Assembly: GCA_900473685.1 (NCBI GenBank)
Contig: UCNE01000022.1
Location: 115,936-179,935, forward strand
DNA: 64,000 bases
Source: Hyphomicrobiales bacterium
GTDB taxonomy: Bacteria; Pseudomonadota; Alphaproteobacteria; Rhizobiales; Rhizobiaceae
Reading direction: 5' to 3'
The first letter of the stretch is position 1. Each line of letters starts with the position of its first letter. Below the pieces are notes generated by a model. That model ran no database searches. It worked only from the letters and a program-made list of their open reading frames with translations, and was not told the origin of the DNA. Position numbers and translations under genes: made by a program. This document shows, in pieces, positions 47,676 to 57,105 of the stretch.

Positions 47676-49463
47676 ATGGCATCTATCGTTGAGACCGACG
47701 GGTCGGCCGCTGCCTCGGGCACCGGGCTGATCCGCGCGCTGGACTGGAAAGGGGCATTCTGGGTTGCTGCCGGCGTACCGCCGCTGGTGCTCTTCTCCAT
47801 CGGCGGCATTGCCGGCACGACAGGCAAGCTCGCCTTCGTCGTCTGGATCATTTCCATGGTCATGGGCTTCCTGCAGTCCTTCACCTATGCCGAAATCGCC
47901 GGCATGTTCGGCAACAAATCCGGCGGCGCATCGATCTATGGCGCCACCGCCTGGCTGCGTTATTCGAAATTCATCGCGCCACTATCAGTGTGGTGCAACT
48001 GGTTCGCCTGGTCGCCGGTTCTGTCGCTCGGCTGCGCCATCGCGGCAGGCTATATCCTCAATGCTCTGTTCCCCATTCCGGGCGCCGGTAGCCCGGCCGT
48101 AATGGAGTGGATCAGCGCCAATATGGCAACGCTGACGGCCGAAAGCCCGCGCGTCGCGGAATGGCTGGCTGCCAATGCCGGCAAGACACCACAGGACGCC
48201 ATCTCGGCCCTGTTGTCGACCGACGCGATCGCCGCCCTCACCCCAGCAATCCGCAACTGGTCGCTGATCACCTTCGACATTCCTTTCCTCGCCAAGGCCA
48301 ACCTCAACGCCACCTTCGTCATCGGCGGCATTCTGATGCTGGTCATCTTCGCGATCCAGCATCGCGGCATCCAGGGAACCGCAAGTGTCCAGAAATGGCT
48401 CGCCATCATCGTTCTGCTGCCTCTCCTGCTCATCGGCCTCTATCCGATCTTCTCCGGCCAGATCGACAGCGCCAATATCACCAATCTGGTGCCGCCGACC
48501 GCCGGTTATTCCGGCATTGACGGCGTCTGGAGCAATGGCGGATGGACGCTGTTCCTCGGCGGTCTCTATATCGCCGCCTGGTCGACCTACGGCTTTGAAA
48601 CGGCCGTCTGCTACACCCGCGAACTGAAGAACCCGAAGACCGACACGTTCAAGGCAATCTTCTATTCAGGCCTGCTCTGCTGCCTGTTCTTCTTCCTCAT
48701 CCCGTTCACGTTCCAGGGCGTTCTGGGTCACGCCGGCATGCTCGCGCCAGGTATCGTTGATGGCACGGGCGTCGCGGAAGCTCTGGCAAGTCTCGTTCAT
48801 GGCGGCCAGATCATCACGCAAATCCTCGTTCTCTTGATGATCATGGCCTTGTTCCTCGCCATCATGACCGCGATGGCCGGTTCGTCGCGCACCCTCTATC
48901 AGGGTTCGAAAGACGGCTGGTTGCCAAAGTATCTCGACCACGTCAACGAGCATGGCGCGCCGACCCGTGCCATGTGGACGGACTTCGGCTTCAATCTGAT
49001 CCTGCTTGCCATCGCCTCCGACGTCGCCGGCTACTTCTTCGTGCTGGCCGTCTCCAATGTCGGCTACATCATCTTCAACTTCCTCAACCTCAATGCCGGC
49101 TGGATCCACCGCATGGATTCCAGCCACATCCAGCGCCCCTGGAAGGCCCCGACCTGGCTGATCGGTCTCAACACCGTTCTCGCTTTCGTCAACGCGCTGT
49201 TCCTCGGTGCCGGTGCAAAAGTCTGGGGTTATTCCAACGCGCTGTGGGTCGGCTTCATCTTCGCCGCCCTGATCCTGCCGGTCTTTGCCTATCGCCACTA
49301 TGTGCGTGACGGCGGGAAATTCCCGGTGGGCGCAATGGAAGACCTCGGCCTCGTCGGCCAGGACCTCGGCGTCAAGAAAGCCGGCATCCTGCCCTATGTT
49401 GCGCTTGCAGCAGGCCTTGCCGTCGTGCTGGCCGCCAACGCCTATTTCCAGCTGCCGGTCTGA
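47676..49463 (+). CDS. APC-superfamily amino-acid/amine permease
   Basis: About 595 residues; ATG at 47676 with GAGGAGA upstream. Roughly twelve spans, starting with the GAFWVAAGVPPLVLFSIGGIAG motif near residues 26-47 that replaces the first APC helix, and including GLYIAAWSTYGFETAVCYTRELKNP near 291-315. A long loop between spans 3 and 4 (residues about 130-205) is extra. Divergent from tdm, so a methylated amine or its product is the likely cargo, but the sequence alone does not prove it. Confidence 0.85.
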   Translation: MASIVETDGSAAASGTGLIRALDWKGAFWVAAGVPPLVLFSIGGIAGTTGKLAFVVWIISMVMGFLQSFTYAEIAGMFGNKSGGASIYGATAWLRYSKFIAPLSVWCNWFAWSPVLSLGCAIAAGYILNALFPIPGAGSPAVMEWISANMATLTAESPRVAEWLAANAGKTPQDAISALLSTDAIAALTPAIRNWSLITFDIPFLAKANLNATFVIGGILMLVIFAIQHRGIQGTASVQKWLAIIVLLPLLLIGLYPIFSGQIDSANITNLVPPTAGYSGIDGVWSNGGWTLFLGGLYIAAWSTYGFETAVCYTRELKNPKTDTFKAIFYSGLLCCLFFFLIPFTFQGVLGHAGMLAPGIVDGTGVAEALASLVHGGQIITQILVLLMIMALFLAIMTAMAGSSRTLYQGSKDGWLPKYLDHVNEHGAPTRAMWTDFGFNLILLAIASDVAGYFFVLAVSNVGYIIFNFLNLNAGWIHRMDSSHIQRPWKAPTWLIGLNTVLAFVNALFLGAGAKVWGYSNALWVGFIFAALILPVFAYRHYVRDGGKFPVGAMEDLGLVGQDLGVKKAGILPYVALAAGLAVVLAANAYFQLPV

Positions 49464-49485
49464 CCGGACCAAAACACGATAAAGC

Positions 49486-49519
49486 AGGCCTGCGCATCGA
49501 AAGCTGCGCGGGCCTTTTT
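49486..49519 (+). terminator. Intrinsic terminator after the APC permease
   Basis: Eleven-bp stem AGGCCTGCGCA / TGCGCGGGCCT (one G-T pair) with an 8-base loop, ending in TTTTTC, 22 bases after the stop. Confidence 0.88.
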
Positions 49520-49610
49520 CATTGCTGGTGCGAACCACATGCTTGACACGCCTTTCCGTTAAATCTGTAATTCGCTACGGCCCAGAGAGACCAAAGCAGC
49601 GAGCGCCATC

Positions 49611-50267
49611 ATGACGGATGAAACCCCGGAAACGAAACTGACGCTGTCCAAACGCCGCTGGGCCGAGCAAGGCAAGTTCCTGACGGGAAAAATCACACGC
49701 GCTGAAACCGACCGCCTACCACCCGGCCAACATCTGGTGAAAAACTGGCCGGTGCTCGATCTCGGCCAGCAGCCACGCATCCAGCAGTCGGCATGGGCGC
49801 TGCAGATTGTCGGTGGCGTCGAAAATCCCGTTACACTGGATTGGGACGCATTTCACCGGCTGCCGCAGAGCCGAAAGCTGTCGGATATTCACTGCGTCAC
49901 AACATGGTCGCGCTACGACAACCGTTGGCAGGGTGTCTCGACGCACGACCTGCTCGATCTGGTCATGCCGAGGCCTGAAGTCAGGTTCGTCATGCTGACC
50001 GGGTATGACGGTTACACCACCAACCTGCCGCTTGCCGATTTCGCCTCCGAAGACGGCATTCTCGCAACGGCCTGGGAAGGTGAGCCACTGACGCGCGACC
50101 ACGGCGGCCCGATGCGCCTCGTCATCCCGCATCTCTATTTTTGGAAAAGCGCCAAATGGCTGCGCCGCATCGAGTTCCTCATTGGAGATCAGGCCGGTTT
50201 CTGGGAGAAGAACGGCTACCACATGCGCGGTGATCCCTGGCGTGAAGAGCGTTATTCGGACGATTGA
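49611..50267 (+). CDS. Sulfite-oxidase-like molybdopterin oxidoreductase
   Basis: 218 residues, essentially one oxidoreductase molybdopterin-binding domain. The molybdenum-ligating cysteine is in the conserved DIHCVTTWSRYDNRWQGV near residues 84-101, followed by GYDGYTTNLPL and DHGGPMRLVIPHLYFWKSAKWL. There is no signal peptide or heme domain, as in the YuiH-type single-domain group, whose substrates are unknown. It converges on the cyclase gene with three bases between the stops. Confidence 0.88.
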   Translation: MTDETPETKLTLSKRRWAEQGKFLTGKITRAETDRLPPGQHLVKNWPVLDLGQQPRIQQSAWALQIVGGVENPVTLDWDAFHRLPQSRKLSDIHCVTTWSRYDNRWQGVSTHDLLDLVMPRPEVRFVMLTGYDGYTTNLPLADFASEDGILATAWEGEPLTRDHGGPMRLVIPHLYFWKSAKWLRRIEFLIGDQAGFWEKNGYHMRGDPWREERYSDD

Positions 50268-50270
50268 CCG

Positions 50271-52253
50271 TCAAATCGCCGCCGCCGGCGCTGGCGGACA
50301 GTCCGTCTGCAACGGAGCGCGGTCCTTCTCGCCAACAACCTCAAACAGCTGCAGCGCCGTCGCCCTGCCCTTTACCTGCGCCTCGCCGAGCGGCCGAAAA
50401 TCGATCGCATCGCCACATAAGGCAACCACCGCGCTGCTGGCCAGGATCGCCGTGCCATAAACCTTGTTCATGCCCTCCAGCCGGGACGCCACATTTACCG
50501 TGTCGCCCATCGCGGTATATTGCAGCCGCTCCCTCGCCCCGACGCTACCGACAACCGCCGTGCCGGTATGAATACCGAAGCGGGTACGCAATTCCGGCAA
50601 CCCGCGCGCCTTCAGGCCGGCATTGAACACCGTGAGTTTTCGCTCCACCGCCAGAGCACAGCGGCAGGCGTTTTCGGCGTGATGCTCATCGGTCATTGGT
50701 GCATTCCACATGGCAAAGACCGAGTCTCCGAGAAACTGGATAATCTCGCCTCCATGCTCACTGACGGTCTCGTTGAAGATGTCGAAATAGTCCGACAGCA
50801 GCGCCACCACCTCCTCCGGCGTGCGCTGCTCGCTCAACGTCGTGAAATCGTAGATATCGGTAAACCAGGCCGTCACCTCCTGCCGCCGCGCACCGCGTCC
50901 GGCGAACTGCCCGGATTCGATACCCTTGCGAACCAGTTCCTTCGGTACATAGAGCGCGAAGGTGAAGATCGCATCACGCGCCCGGTTCATCGCCCGGCCC
51001 AGCGTGGATATCTCGGTAACGTGGGACGAAACCTGCTTTGGCGCCGTAAAATCCAGATCCTGTAGCCGGTTGGCATTGGCTGTCAGCTGGCTGAGCGACT
51101 GGGTAATCAGACGAGCCAGGAAGAGAGCCCCCAACAGGCCCAGAAGCACGATTGCCCCGGATATGGCCAGCCCTTGATAGAGGTAGCGGTTGGCCTTCTC
51201 GGTCAGTTCATCCAGTGGCGCCGCGACCACCGTCCGGTGGCCGGCCAATAGCAGTGCCGATTTCACCGATGTCGACATGACGACGTAGGTGCGTCCGTCG
51301 ATCTCAGCAAACCCGACACCATCGCCCTTGGGCAGGTTGGCTTTCAGACCGCTGACCAGCGGATCGACGGTGCCGCCGATATCGCGGTCCCCCCTCTCCT
51401 TGGGCGCCAGCATCCGGTTCATCAATGCCTTGTCGGAATGGATGATCGGCTTGCCGCTGGCATTCATGATGAAGGCGACGGTGCCCGTGGTCAGGCGCTC
51501 GCGCGCCAGAAATTCGGTGATCGTCCCCAGATCGATATCGGCGCCGATGACAATGCCGCCATTGCCACGATGGGCTTCGGAAATGGTCATGCCGGGCGCG
51601 CCGGTGGTTGCCATATTGTAAGGGCCGATCGATGCCGGGTTTTTGCCGTTCACCGCTGCCCGGTACCACGGCCGGTTTCGTGGATCGAAACCGGTTGGCA
51701 GCAAGCGCCGCTCCAGCATCTGCTCGCCATCCTTGTCGAGAAAGATGAGCCGGTTGCTGGCCAATCCTGCCAGGTCCGGCTGCATCGCCCGCACCGCGAT
51801 GACGGCGTCATCGGGCGCATCGAGCGACTTGCGCCACGCCGGTGCCTTGAGATCAACCGCCTGAATGAAAGAGCCGTCCGGATAACCGGCATAGATGCCG
51901 TCAAGATGGGGAGACTGGGCGATGATTTCGCGCAGGAGCTTGACCTTGTCGTCCATGCGTTCCGGCGGCGGAACGAGAAGCGAATTGGCGATCGATGCGG
52001 CAAACCCCACCAGCGCCGTGGTGCCTCCCGACAGAATGCCGAGGCGATCGACCAGGCGGTCGGAAAAAGCGCGCATATCCGCCTGCGCATCAATGATCGC
52101 GGAATCCCGCGCCCGCCAATAGTCGAGACCGACCAAGGTCCCCGATACGGCGATCAGCAGCGCTGCCATCGCCAGCCCCAGCAGCGACCGCAGCGGTTTT
52201 GTCCACACTGCCCGCTGTTCCCTTGCAGCCCCCCCGGGCCCTCCGTCCGCCAT
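50271..52253 (-). CDS. Membrane receptor class III adenylate/guanylate cyclase
   Basis: 660 residues. Membrane span near residues 24-46, a periplasmic sensor domain of about 300 residues (probably dCache), a second span near 355-378 (GLAISGAIVLLGLLGALFLARL), HAMP-like linker, and a cyclase domain from about 455. Metal-binding Asp residues are in FTDIYDF and FLGDSVFAMW, and the base-recognition Asp in AMGDTVNVASRLE is present. The usual purine-selecting Lys before FxGD is Gln here (EIIQFLGD). It signals an external ligand through cAMP or cGMP; which one is uncertain. Confidence 0.87.
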   Translation of the reverse strand: MADGGPGGAAREQRAVWTKPLRSLLGLAMAALLIAVSGTLVGLDYWRARDSAIIDAQADMRAFSDRLVDRLGILSGGTTALVGFAASIANSLLVPPPERMDDKVKLLREIIAQSPHLDGIYAGYPDGSFIQAVDLKAPAWRKSLDAPDDAVIAVRAMQPDLAGLASNRLIFLDKDGEQMLERRLLPTGFDPRNRPWYRAAVNGKNPASIGPYNMATTGAPGMTISEAHRGNGGIVIGADIDLGTITEFLARERLTTGTVAFIMNASGKPIIHSDKALMNRMLAPKERGDRDIGGTVDPLVSGLKANLPKGDGVGFAEIDGRTYVVMSTSVKSALLLAGHRTVVAAPLDELTEKANRYLYQGLAISGAIVLLGLLGALFLARLITQSLSQLTANANRLQDLDFTAPKQVSSHVTEISTLGRAMNRARDAIFTFALYVPKELVRKGIESGQFAGRGARRQEVTAWFTDIYDFTTLSEQRTPEEVVALLSDYFDIFNETVSEHGGEIIQFLGDSVFAMWNAPMTDEHHAENACRCALAVERKLTVFNAGLKARGLPELRTRFGIHTGTAVVGSVGARERLQYTAMGDTVNVASRLEGMNKVYGTAILASSAVVALCGDAIDFRPLGEAQVKGRATALQLFEVVGEKDRAPLQTDCPPAPAAAI

Positions 52254-52394
52254 GCTTTGCCTCTACCCCGAATAGACCAACGAAAACCAAAACTTGGAGT
52301 TGAAGCCACGATATCAGCGGGTGGCAATATCGTACAGGAAAACAACGGCGCGGCACCGGATTTTAATGTGCAAACCTACCGGCCGCGCGGCCGA

Positions 52395-53324
52395 TCAGCG
52401 CCCGCCCGCAGAAACCTCCGTCGCGGCCTCCCGGATCGTCTGCATCAGAATCGAAAGCGGCATCGAGGGGATGGCGTTGGCTCGCATTGTCAGGCCGACC
52501 GGCCCCTTGGTCTCGCTGGTATCGATCGGCAGTGCCGCCAGCATCCCATCCTCGATATCACCGGCCACCACGCCGGTCGAAATGATCCAGATCGCATCGC
52601 TTGCCCGCACGAAGGCCCGTCCGAAGGAATCGGAGACGGTTTCGATCTGGTTGGGCAGGCTGGCGATACCGTTGGCGATCAGGAACCGTTCGACGAACGG
52701 CCGGATGATCGAGGCGCGCGTCGGCATCAGCACCGGATAGACGCCGAGATTGTCAAACACCGACTGTTTGGCCGACAGCAGCGGGTGGCCGGAGCGCACG
52801 ACGAAGACGACCTGCTCGGAATAAAGATGTTCGAACGAAAACCCGGTCATCTGCTCAGGTGCTGCAAGCCGTCCGACGACCAAATCGAGGTCACCGACCC
52901 GCAACTGTTCCAGCAATACAGCATTTTCGCCGGTGACGATCTTGATCCGGCTGCCGGTTGCCTCCTTGAGGAAATTCGCCATCGCCTTCGGCATGATCCG
53001 CGTCGAGACTGTTGGAAGCGCACCGATCCGCACCGGTGGCCCGTCGCCGGAGCGCTCCTGTGATACGGAATCCAGCCCCTGCCTGAGCGCTGTCAGCGCC
53101 GCGCCTGCATGCCGCAGAAAGGCCTCGCCATATCGGGTGATCTTGATGCCACGGCCGTCGCGCTCGAACACGGACACGCCCAGAACCTCTTCCAGTTCGC
53201 GGATGGTCTTAGTCACCGCCGGTTGGCTGACGTGAAGAAGATCGGCTGCCTTCATCACGCTCTTCTGGCGGGCAACCTCGACAAAGGTCTGCAAATGGCG
53301 GAATTTCACACGGGCGTCGATCAT
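52395..53324 (-). CDS. pcaQ: LysR-type regulator of the pca operon
   Basis: 309 residues. Winged helix-turn-helix at residues 1-65 (RHLQTFVEVARQKSVMKAADLLHVS, then AVTKTIRELEEVLGVSVFERDGRG). PcaQ of Agrobacterium and Sinorhizobium activates pcaDCHGB in response to protocatechuate-derived intermediates and is encoded divergently from it, exactly the arrangement here. A near-consensus binding site lies in the 94-bp gap. Confidence 0.93.
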   Translation of the reverse strand: MIDARVKFRHLQTFVEVARQKSVMKAADLLHVSQPAVTKTIRELEEVLGVSVFERDGRGIKITRYGEAFLRHAGAALTALRQGLDSVSQERSGDGPPVRIGALPTVSTRIMPKAMANFLKEATGSRIKIVTGENAVLLEQLRVGDLDLVVGRLAAPEQMTGFSFEHLYSEQVVFVVRSGHPLLSAKQSVFDNLGVYPVLMPTRASIIRPFVERFLIANGIASLPNQIETVSDSFGRAFVRASDAIWIISTGVVAGDIEDGMLAALPIDTSETKGPVGLTMRANAIPSMPLSILMQTIREAATEVSAGGR

Positions 53325-53332
53325 GACAACTC

Positions 53333-53348
53333 ATAACCTGAGAGTTAA
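53333..53348. promoter_or_regulatory. PcaQ binding site
   Basis: ATAACC-TGAG-AGTTAA matches the known PcaQ motif ATAACC-N4-GGTTAA in 11 of 12 fixed positions. It lies between pcaQ (9 bases from its start) and pcaD (70 bases before its start). Confidence 0.8.
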
Positions 53349-53418
53349 TGATAGGCAATAAAATGTCATTTTACCGAACCAGATTAAAGTTCCAATCTGT
53401 TTCGAGAGGAGAATTTCC

Positions 53419-54231
53419 GTGCAGTTTGCCCGCATCAACGACGTCACGCTTCACTATCAGATCATTGGTGCTGCCAATGACAAGCCGGTGCTGGTCTTTG
53501 CCAATTCGCTCGGCACGGATTTTCGCATCTGGCGCGACGTGATCGTCCGGCTCGCCGGTGACTTTGCCATGGTTCTCTATGACAAGCGCGGCCATGGCCT
53601 CTCGGATGTCGGCGACATGCCCTATTCGATGGACCTGCACGTTGCCGATCTCGCTGGCCTTCTCGATCTGCTCGCTGTCAAGCAGGCAATCATTTGCGGC
53701 CTCTCGGTCGGCGGCCTGATTGCGCAGGGCCTCCATGCCGCCCGGCCAGATCTCGTACGGGCGCTGGTACTCTGCGACACCGCCCACAGGATCGGCACGG
53801 CCGAGATCTGGAACACCCGCATTGCCGCCATCGAACAAAACGGCATCGCCAGCATTACCGACAGCATTCTCGAGCGCTGGTTCACGCCCGCCTTCCGGCG
53901 CCCGGAAAACAACGCGCTGCACGGCTATCGCAACATGCTAACCCGTCAACCCGTTGCAGGTTACACCGGCACCTGTGCGGCGATCCGCGATGCGGATTTC
54001 ACCGAGGCAGCCAAGCGCATCACCGTTCCGACGATCTGCATCGTCGGCGATCAGGATGGCTCGACACCGCCTGATGTTGTCCTGTCGACTGCAAAACTGA
54101 TCCCCGGTGCCCGCTACGAGGTCATCAAGGATGCAGGCCATATCCCTTGCGTCGAACAGCCGGAAATGCTGACCGCCGTGCTGCGCGCCTTCATCGACAC
54201 CATCCCGCCTGGAGAACACGCCCATGAGTGA
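53419..54231 (+). CDS. pcaD: 3-Oxoadipate enol-lactonase
   Basis: 270 residues from a GTG with GAGAGGAGA upstream. Alpha/beta hydrolase: nucleophile Ser in CGLSVGGLIAQGL near residue 96, acid Asp in VGDQDGSTPP near 213, and His in DAGHIPCVEQPE near 241. It opens 3-oxoadipate enol-lactone in the protocatechuate branch of the beta-ketoadipate pathway. First gene of the operon; overlaps pcaC by eight bases. Confidence 0.95.
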   Translation: MQFARINDVTLHYQIIGAANDKPVLVFANSLGTDFRIWRDVIVRLAGDFAMVLYDKRGHGLSDVGDMPYSMDLHVADLAGLLDLLAVKQAIICGLSVGGLIAQGLHAARPDLVRALVLCDTAHRIGTAEIWNTRIAAIEQNGIASITDSILERWFTPAFRRPENNALHGYRNMLTRQPVAGYTGTCAAIRDADFTEAAKRITVPTICIVGDQDGSTPPDVVLSTAKLIPGARYEVIKDAGHIPCVEQPEMLTAVLRAFIDTIPPGEHAHE

Positions 54232-54628
54232 CGCCACCGCGCCAACCGAACGTTACCGCCAGGGTCTTGCCACCCGCCGCGCCGTGCTGGGCGATCGTCA
54301 CGTTGACCGGGCGCAGTCCACGACCACCGATTTCGACCAGCCGTTTCAGGAGTTGATCACCGAAGCCGCCTGGGGCAACCTCTGGTCCCGGCCGACATGG
54401 ACGAAACGCGAGCGCTCGATGGTCACCATCGCCCTGCTCGCCGCCCTTGGTCATGACGAGGAAGTGGCGATGCATGTGCGCGCCACCGCCAATACCGGCG
54501 CCAGCCGCGAGGATATCGGCGAAGCGCTGTTGCATGTGGCGATCTACGCCGGCGTTCCCGCCGCCAACCGCGCCATCAAGATCGCCAAGCAGGTTTTCGA
54601 ACAGATGGACGCCGAACAGGCGGCATGA
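54224..54628 (+). CDS. pcaC: 4-Carboxymuconolactone decarboxylase
   Basis: 134 residues, the normal size. The family signature is clear: RRAVLGDRHVDRAQ, FQELITEAAWGNLWSRP, LTxxxRSMVTIALLAALGHDEEVAMHVRA-like block, and EALLHVAIYAGVPAANRA. It removes CO2 from 4-carboxymuconolactone to give 3-oxoadipate enol-lactone, the substrate of PcaD. Confidence 0.96.
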   Translation: MSDATAPTERYRQGLATRRAVLGDRHVDRAQSTTTDFDQPFQELITEAAWGNLWSRPTWTKRERSMVTIALLAALGHDEEVAMHVRATANTGASREDIGEALLHVAIYAGVPAANRAIKIAKQVFEQMDAEQAA

Positions 54629-54637
54629 GGCAAAACG

Positions 54638-55387
54638 ATGTCTGATCTTTCCAACAACAAGCCGGAGACCGGCGCCTTCTTCCAGCGTGATCGCGCCTGG
54701 CACGCCCCTGCGCTAACACCCGGCTACAAGACCTCGGTGCTGCGCTCGCCGCAAAAGGCCCTGCTGTCGCTCGACGGCACGATTTCCGAAATCACTGGCC
54801 CCGTGTTCGGCCACTCCCTGCTTGGCGAACTTGATAACGACCTCATCCACAATTTTTCCAAGCCGGGTGAAAGCGCCATCGGCGAACGCATCATCGTCCA
54901 TGGCCGCGTGCTCGATGAACGCGGCAGGCCGGTCCCCGGCGCACTGCTGGAATTCTGGCAGGCCAATGCCGGCGGGCGCTACCGCCACAAGAAGGAAAGC
55001 TATCTCGCAGCCCTCGACCCGAATTTCGGAGGCTGCGGCCGCACCATCACGGCTGAGGACGGCAGCTACCGGTTCCGCACCATCCGGCCCGGCGCATATC
55101 CTTGGCCGAACGGCGTCAACGACTGGCGTCCGGCCCATATCCATTTCTCGATCTTCGGGCACGGCTTTGCCCAGCGCCTGATCACCCAAATGTATTTCGA
55201 GGGCGACCCGATGATCTGGAAGTGTCCGATCGTCGCCACCATCCCGGACAAAAGCGCCATCGAACAACTGATCGCCTCGCTCGACTGGGCCAACACTATC
55301 CCGATGGATGCACGCGCCTACAAGTTCGACATTATCCTGCGTGGCCGCCGTTCGACGCTGTTCGAAAACCGGATGGAGGGCAACTGA
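54638..55387 (+). CDS. pcaH: Protocatechuate 3,4-dioxygenase beta subunit
   Basis: 249 residues. The iron ligands are all present with the spacing of the Pseudomonas enzyme: Tyr115 (GGRYRHK), Tyr154 (GAYPWPNG), His167 and His169 (RPAHIHFS). It forms the catalytic subunit of the ferric ring-cleaving dioxygenase that converts protocatechuate to 3-carboxy-cis,cis-muconate. It overlaps pcaG by one base (TGATG), which helps equal synthesis of both subunits. Confidence 0.97.
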   Translation: MSDLSNNKPETGAFFQRDRAWHAPALTPGYKTSVLRSPQKALLSLDGTISEITGPVFGHSLLGELDNDLIHNFSKPGESAIGERIIVHGRVLDERGRPVPGALLEFWQANAGGRYRHKKESYLAALDPNFGGCGRTITAEDGSYRFRTIRPGAYPWPNGVNDWRPAHIHFSIFGHGFAQRLITQMYFEGDPMIWKCPIVATIPDKSAIEQLIASLDWANTIPMDARAYKFDIILRGRRSTLFENRMEGN

Positions 55388-56001
55388 TGGTCCAGGATCT
55401 CGGCTACCTGAAGGAATCACCGTCGCAGACCGCCGGCCCCTATGTCCATATCGGCTGCACCCCGAACTTTGCCGGCATCACCGGCGTTTACGACACCGAT
55501 CTCGGCACCACCATGGTCAATGACCGGACGCTCGGCGAACGCATCACCGTGCGCGGCCGGGTGATCGACGGTGCCGGGGTGCCGCTCAAGGACGCGCTTG
55601 TCGAAATCTGGCAGGCCGATGCCGCCGGTCTCTACAACAGTCCTTCGGAACTGCGCGGCACCGCCGATCCCAATTTCACCGGCTGGGGCCGATGCCCGAC
55701 CGGGGCCGAAGACGGCGTCTTCACCTTCGAAACTATCAAGCCCGGCCGCGCACCCTACAAGGACGGCAGCAGGATGGCGCCGCACATCACAATCTGGATC
55801 GTCGCCCGTGGCATCAATATCGGCCTGCACACCCGCATGTATTTTGGCGACGAGGCAGAGGCGAACGCAGAAGACCCGCTGCTTGCCCGCATCGAACACC
55901 GCCACCGCGTCACAACCCTGGTCGCGCCGCGCGACGGATCGGTCTATACTTTCGACATCCATTTGCAGGGTGAGAAGGAAACCGTCTTCCTCGACATCTA
56001 G
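55387..56001 (+). CDS. pcaG: Protocatechuate 3,4-dioxygenase alpha subunit
   Basis: 204 residues starting at the ATG that overlaps the pcaH stop. It has the intradiol dioxygenase fold (SPSQTAGPYVHIG at the N-terminus, VEIWQADAAGLYNSP, PHITIWIVARGINIGLHTRMYFGD) but lacks the iron ligands of the beta subunit, as alpha subunits do. Confidence 0.97.
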   Translation: MVQDLGYLKESPSQTAGPYVHIGCTPNFAGITGVYDTDLGTTMVNDRTLGERITVRGRVIDGAGVPLKDALVEIWQADAAGLYNSPSELRGTADPNFTGWGRCPTGAEDGVFTFETIKPGRAPYKDGSRMAPHITIWIVARGINIGLHTRMYFGDEAEANAEDPLLARIEHRHRVTTLVAPRDGSVYTFDIHLQGEKETVFLDI

Positions 56002-56019
56002 CAGGCACCAGGGATCGAC

Positions 56020-57069
56020 ATGACCGCTTCGCCTTTCGACCATCCCTATCTCTCAGGCCTTCTCGGCGATGAGGAAATCTCCGGCTTCTTTGCGGCCGAG
56101 GCGGATATCCGTGCCATGCTGTCCTTTGAGGCAGCCCTGGCTCAGGCGCAAGCCGAACACGGGATCGTTTCCAACGAAGCAGCGGCGCGCATCGCCGAAA
56201 CCTTCGCCACATTTCAACCCGATGTGCTGGCGCTGCGCCACGCCGTCGCGGTGGACGGCGTGGTCATCCCCGAGCTTGTCCGGCAATTGCGCAGGACTGT
56301 TGGTGGGGATGCGGCCGAAAAAGTGCATTTCGGTGCCACCAGCCAGGATGTCATCGACACCAGCCTGATGCTACGGCTAAAGGCGGTTTGCGCAATCCTT
56401 TCCCATCGACTGGCGCAGCTGCTCGGCTCTTTCGACGATCTTAACCGTGATTGGGGTGGAAACCGGCTGATGGCCCACACCCGGATGCAAGCGGCGATCC
56501 CGATCACCGTTACCGATCGCCTCTCCGCATGGTCTTCGCCACTTGCCGATTATCGCGACAGGCTGGATGAAACCGCATTCCCGCTCCAATTCGGTGGCGC
56601 AGGCGGTACCCTTGAAAAACTGGGAGACAAGGCCGCGGCCGTGCGGGCGGCACTTGCAGAAACGCTGGGCCTTTCCAACCGCTCGCAATGGCAGAGCCAG
56701 CGCGCGGTCATCGCCGATCTCGCCCATCTCCTGTCATTGATCTCAGGCAGTCTTGGAAAATTCGGCCAGGATATCGCCCTGCTCGCGCAATCGGGAACCG
56801 AAATAACGCTGTCCGGCGGCGGCGGCTCCTCGGCTATGCCGCACAAGCAGAACCCGGTCAACGCCGAAACGCTCGTCTCCCTCGCCCGCTTCAACGCCGT
56901 CCAGGTTTCCGCCATTCACCAGTCGATGGTGCATGAACAGGAACGTTCCGGCGCCGCCTGGACCCTCGAATGGATGATCCTGCCGCAAATGGTCATCGCC
57001 TGCGGCGCGAGCACGCGGTTAGCCGGTGTGCTCGCCGGCCAAATCCGGCAGCTTGGCAGCCAGGCATAA
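56020..57069 (+). CDS. pcaB: 3-Carboxy-cis,cis-muconate cycloisomerase
   Basis: 349 residues, the short rhizobial form lacking the C-terminal extension of about 100 residues in Pseudomonas PcaB. Fumarase/aspartase superfamily blocks: VHFGATSQDVIDTSLML near residues 106-122, RTRMQAAIPIT-type block near 150, and the signature GGSSAMPHKQNPVN near 268-281. It forms the muconolactone used by PcaC. Last gene of pcaDCHGB; 18 bases after pcaG. Confidence 0.95.
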   Translation: MTASPFDHPYLSGLLGDEEISGFFAAEADIRAMLSFEAALAQAQAEHGIVSNEAAARIAETFATFQPDVLALRHAVAVDGVVIPELVRQLRRTVGGDAAEKVHFGATSQDVIDTSLMLRLKAVCAILSHRLAQLLGSFDDLNRDWGGNRLMAHTRMQAAIPITVTDRLSAWSSPLADYRDRLDETAFPLQFGGAGGTLEKLGDKAAAVRAALAETLGLSNRSQWQSQRAVIADLAHLLSLISGSLGKFGQDIALLAQSGTEITLSGGGGSSAMPHKQNPVNAETLVSLARFNAVQVSAIHQSMVHEQERSGAAWTLEWMILPQMVIACGASTRLAGVLAGQIRQLGSQA

Positions 57070-57105
57070 GAACCGGCCGATCTTCCCGGCCGATGGGCGC
57101 GCTCA

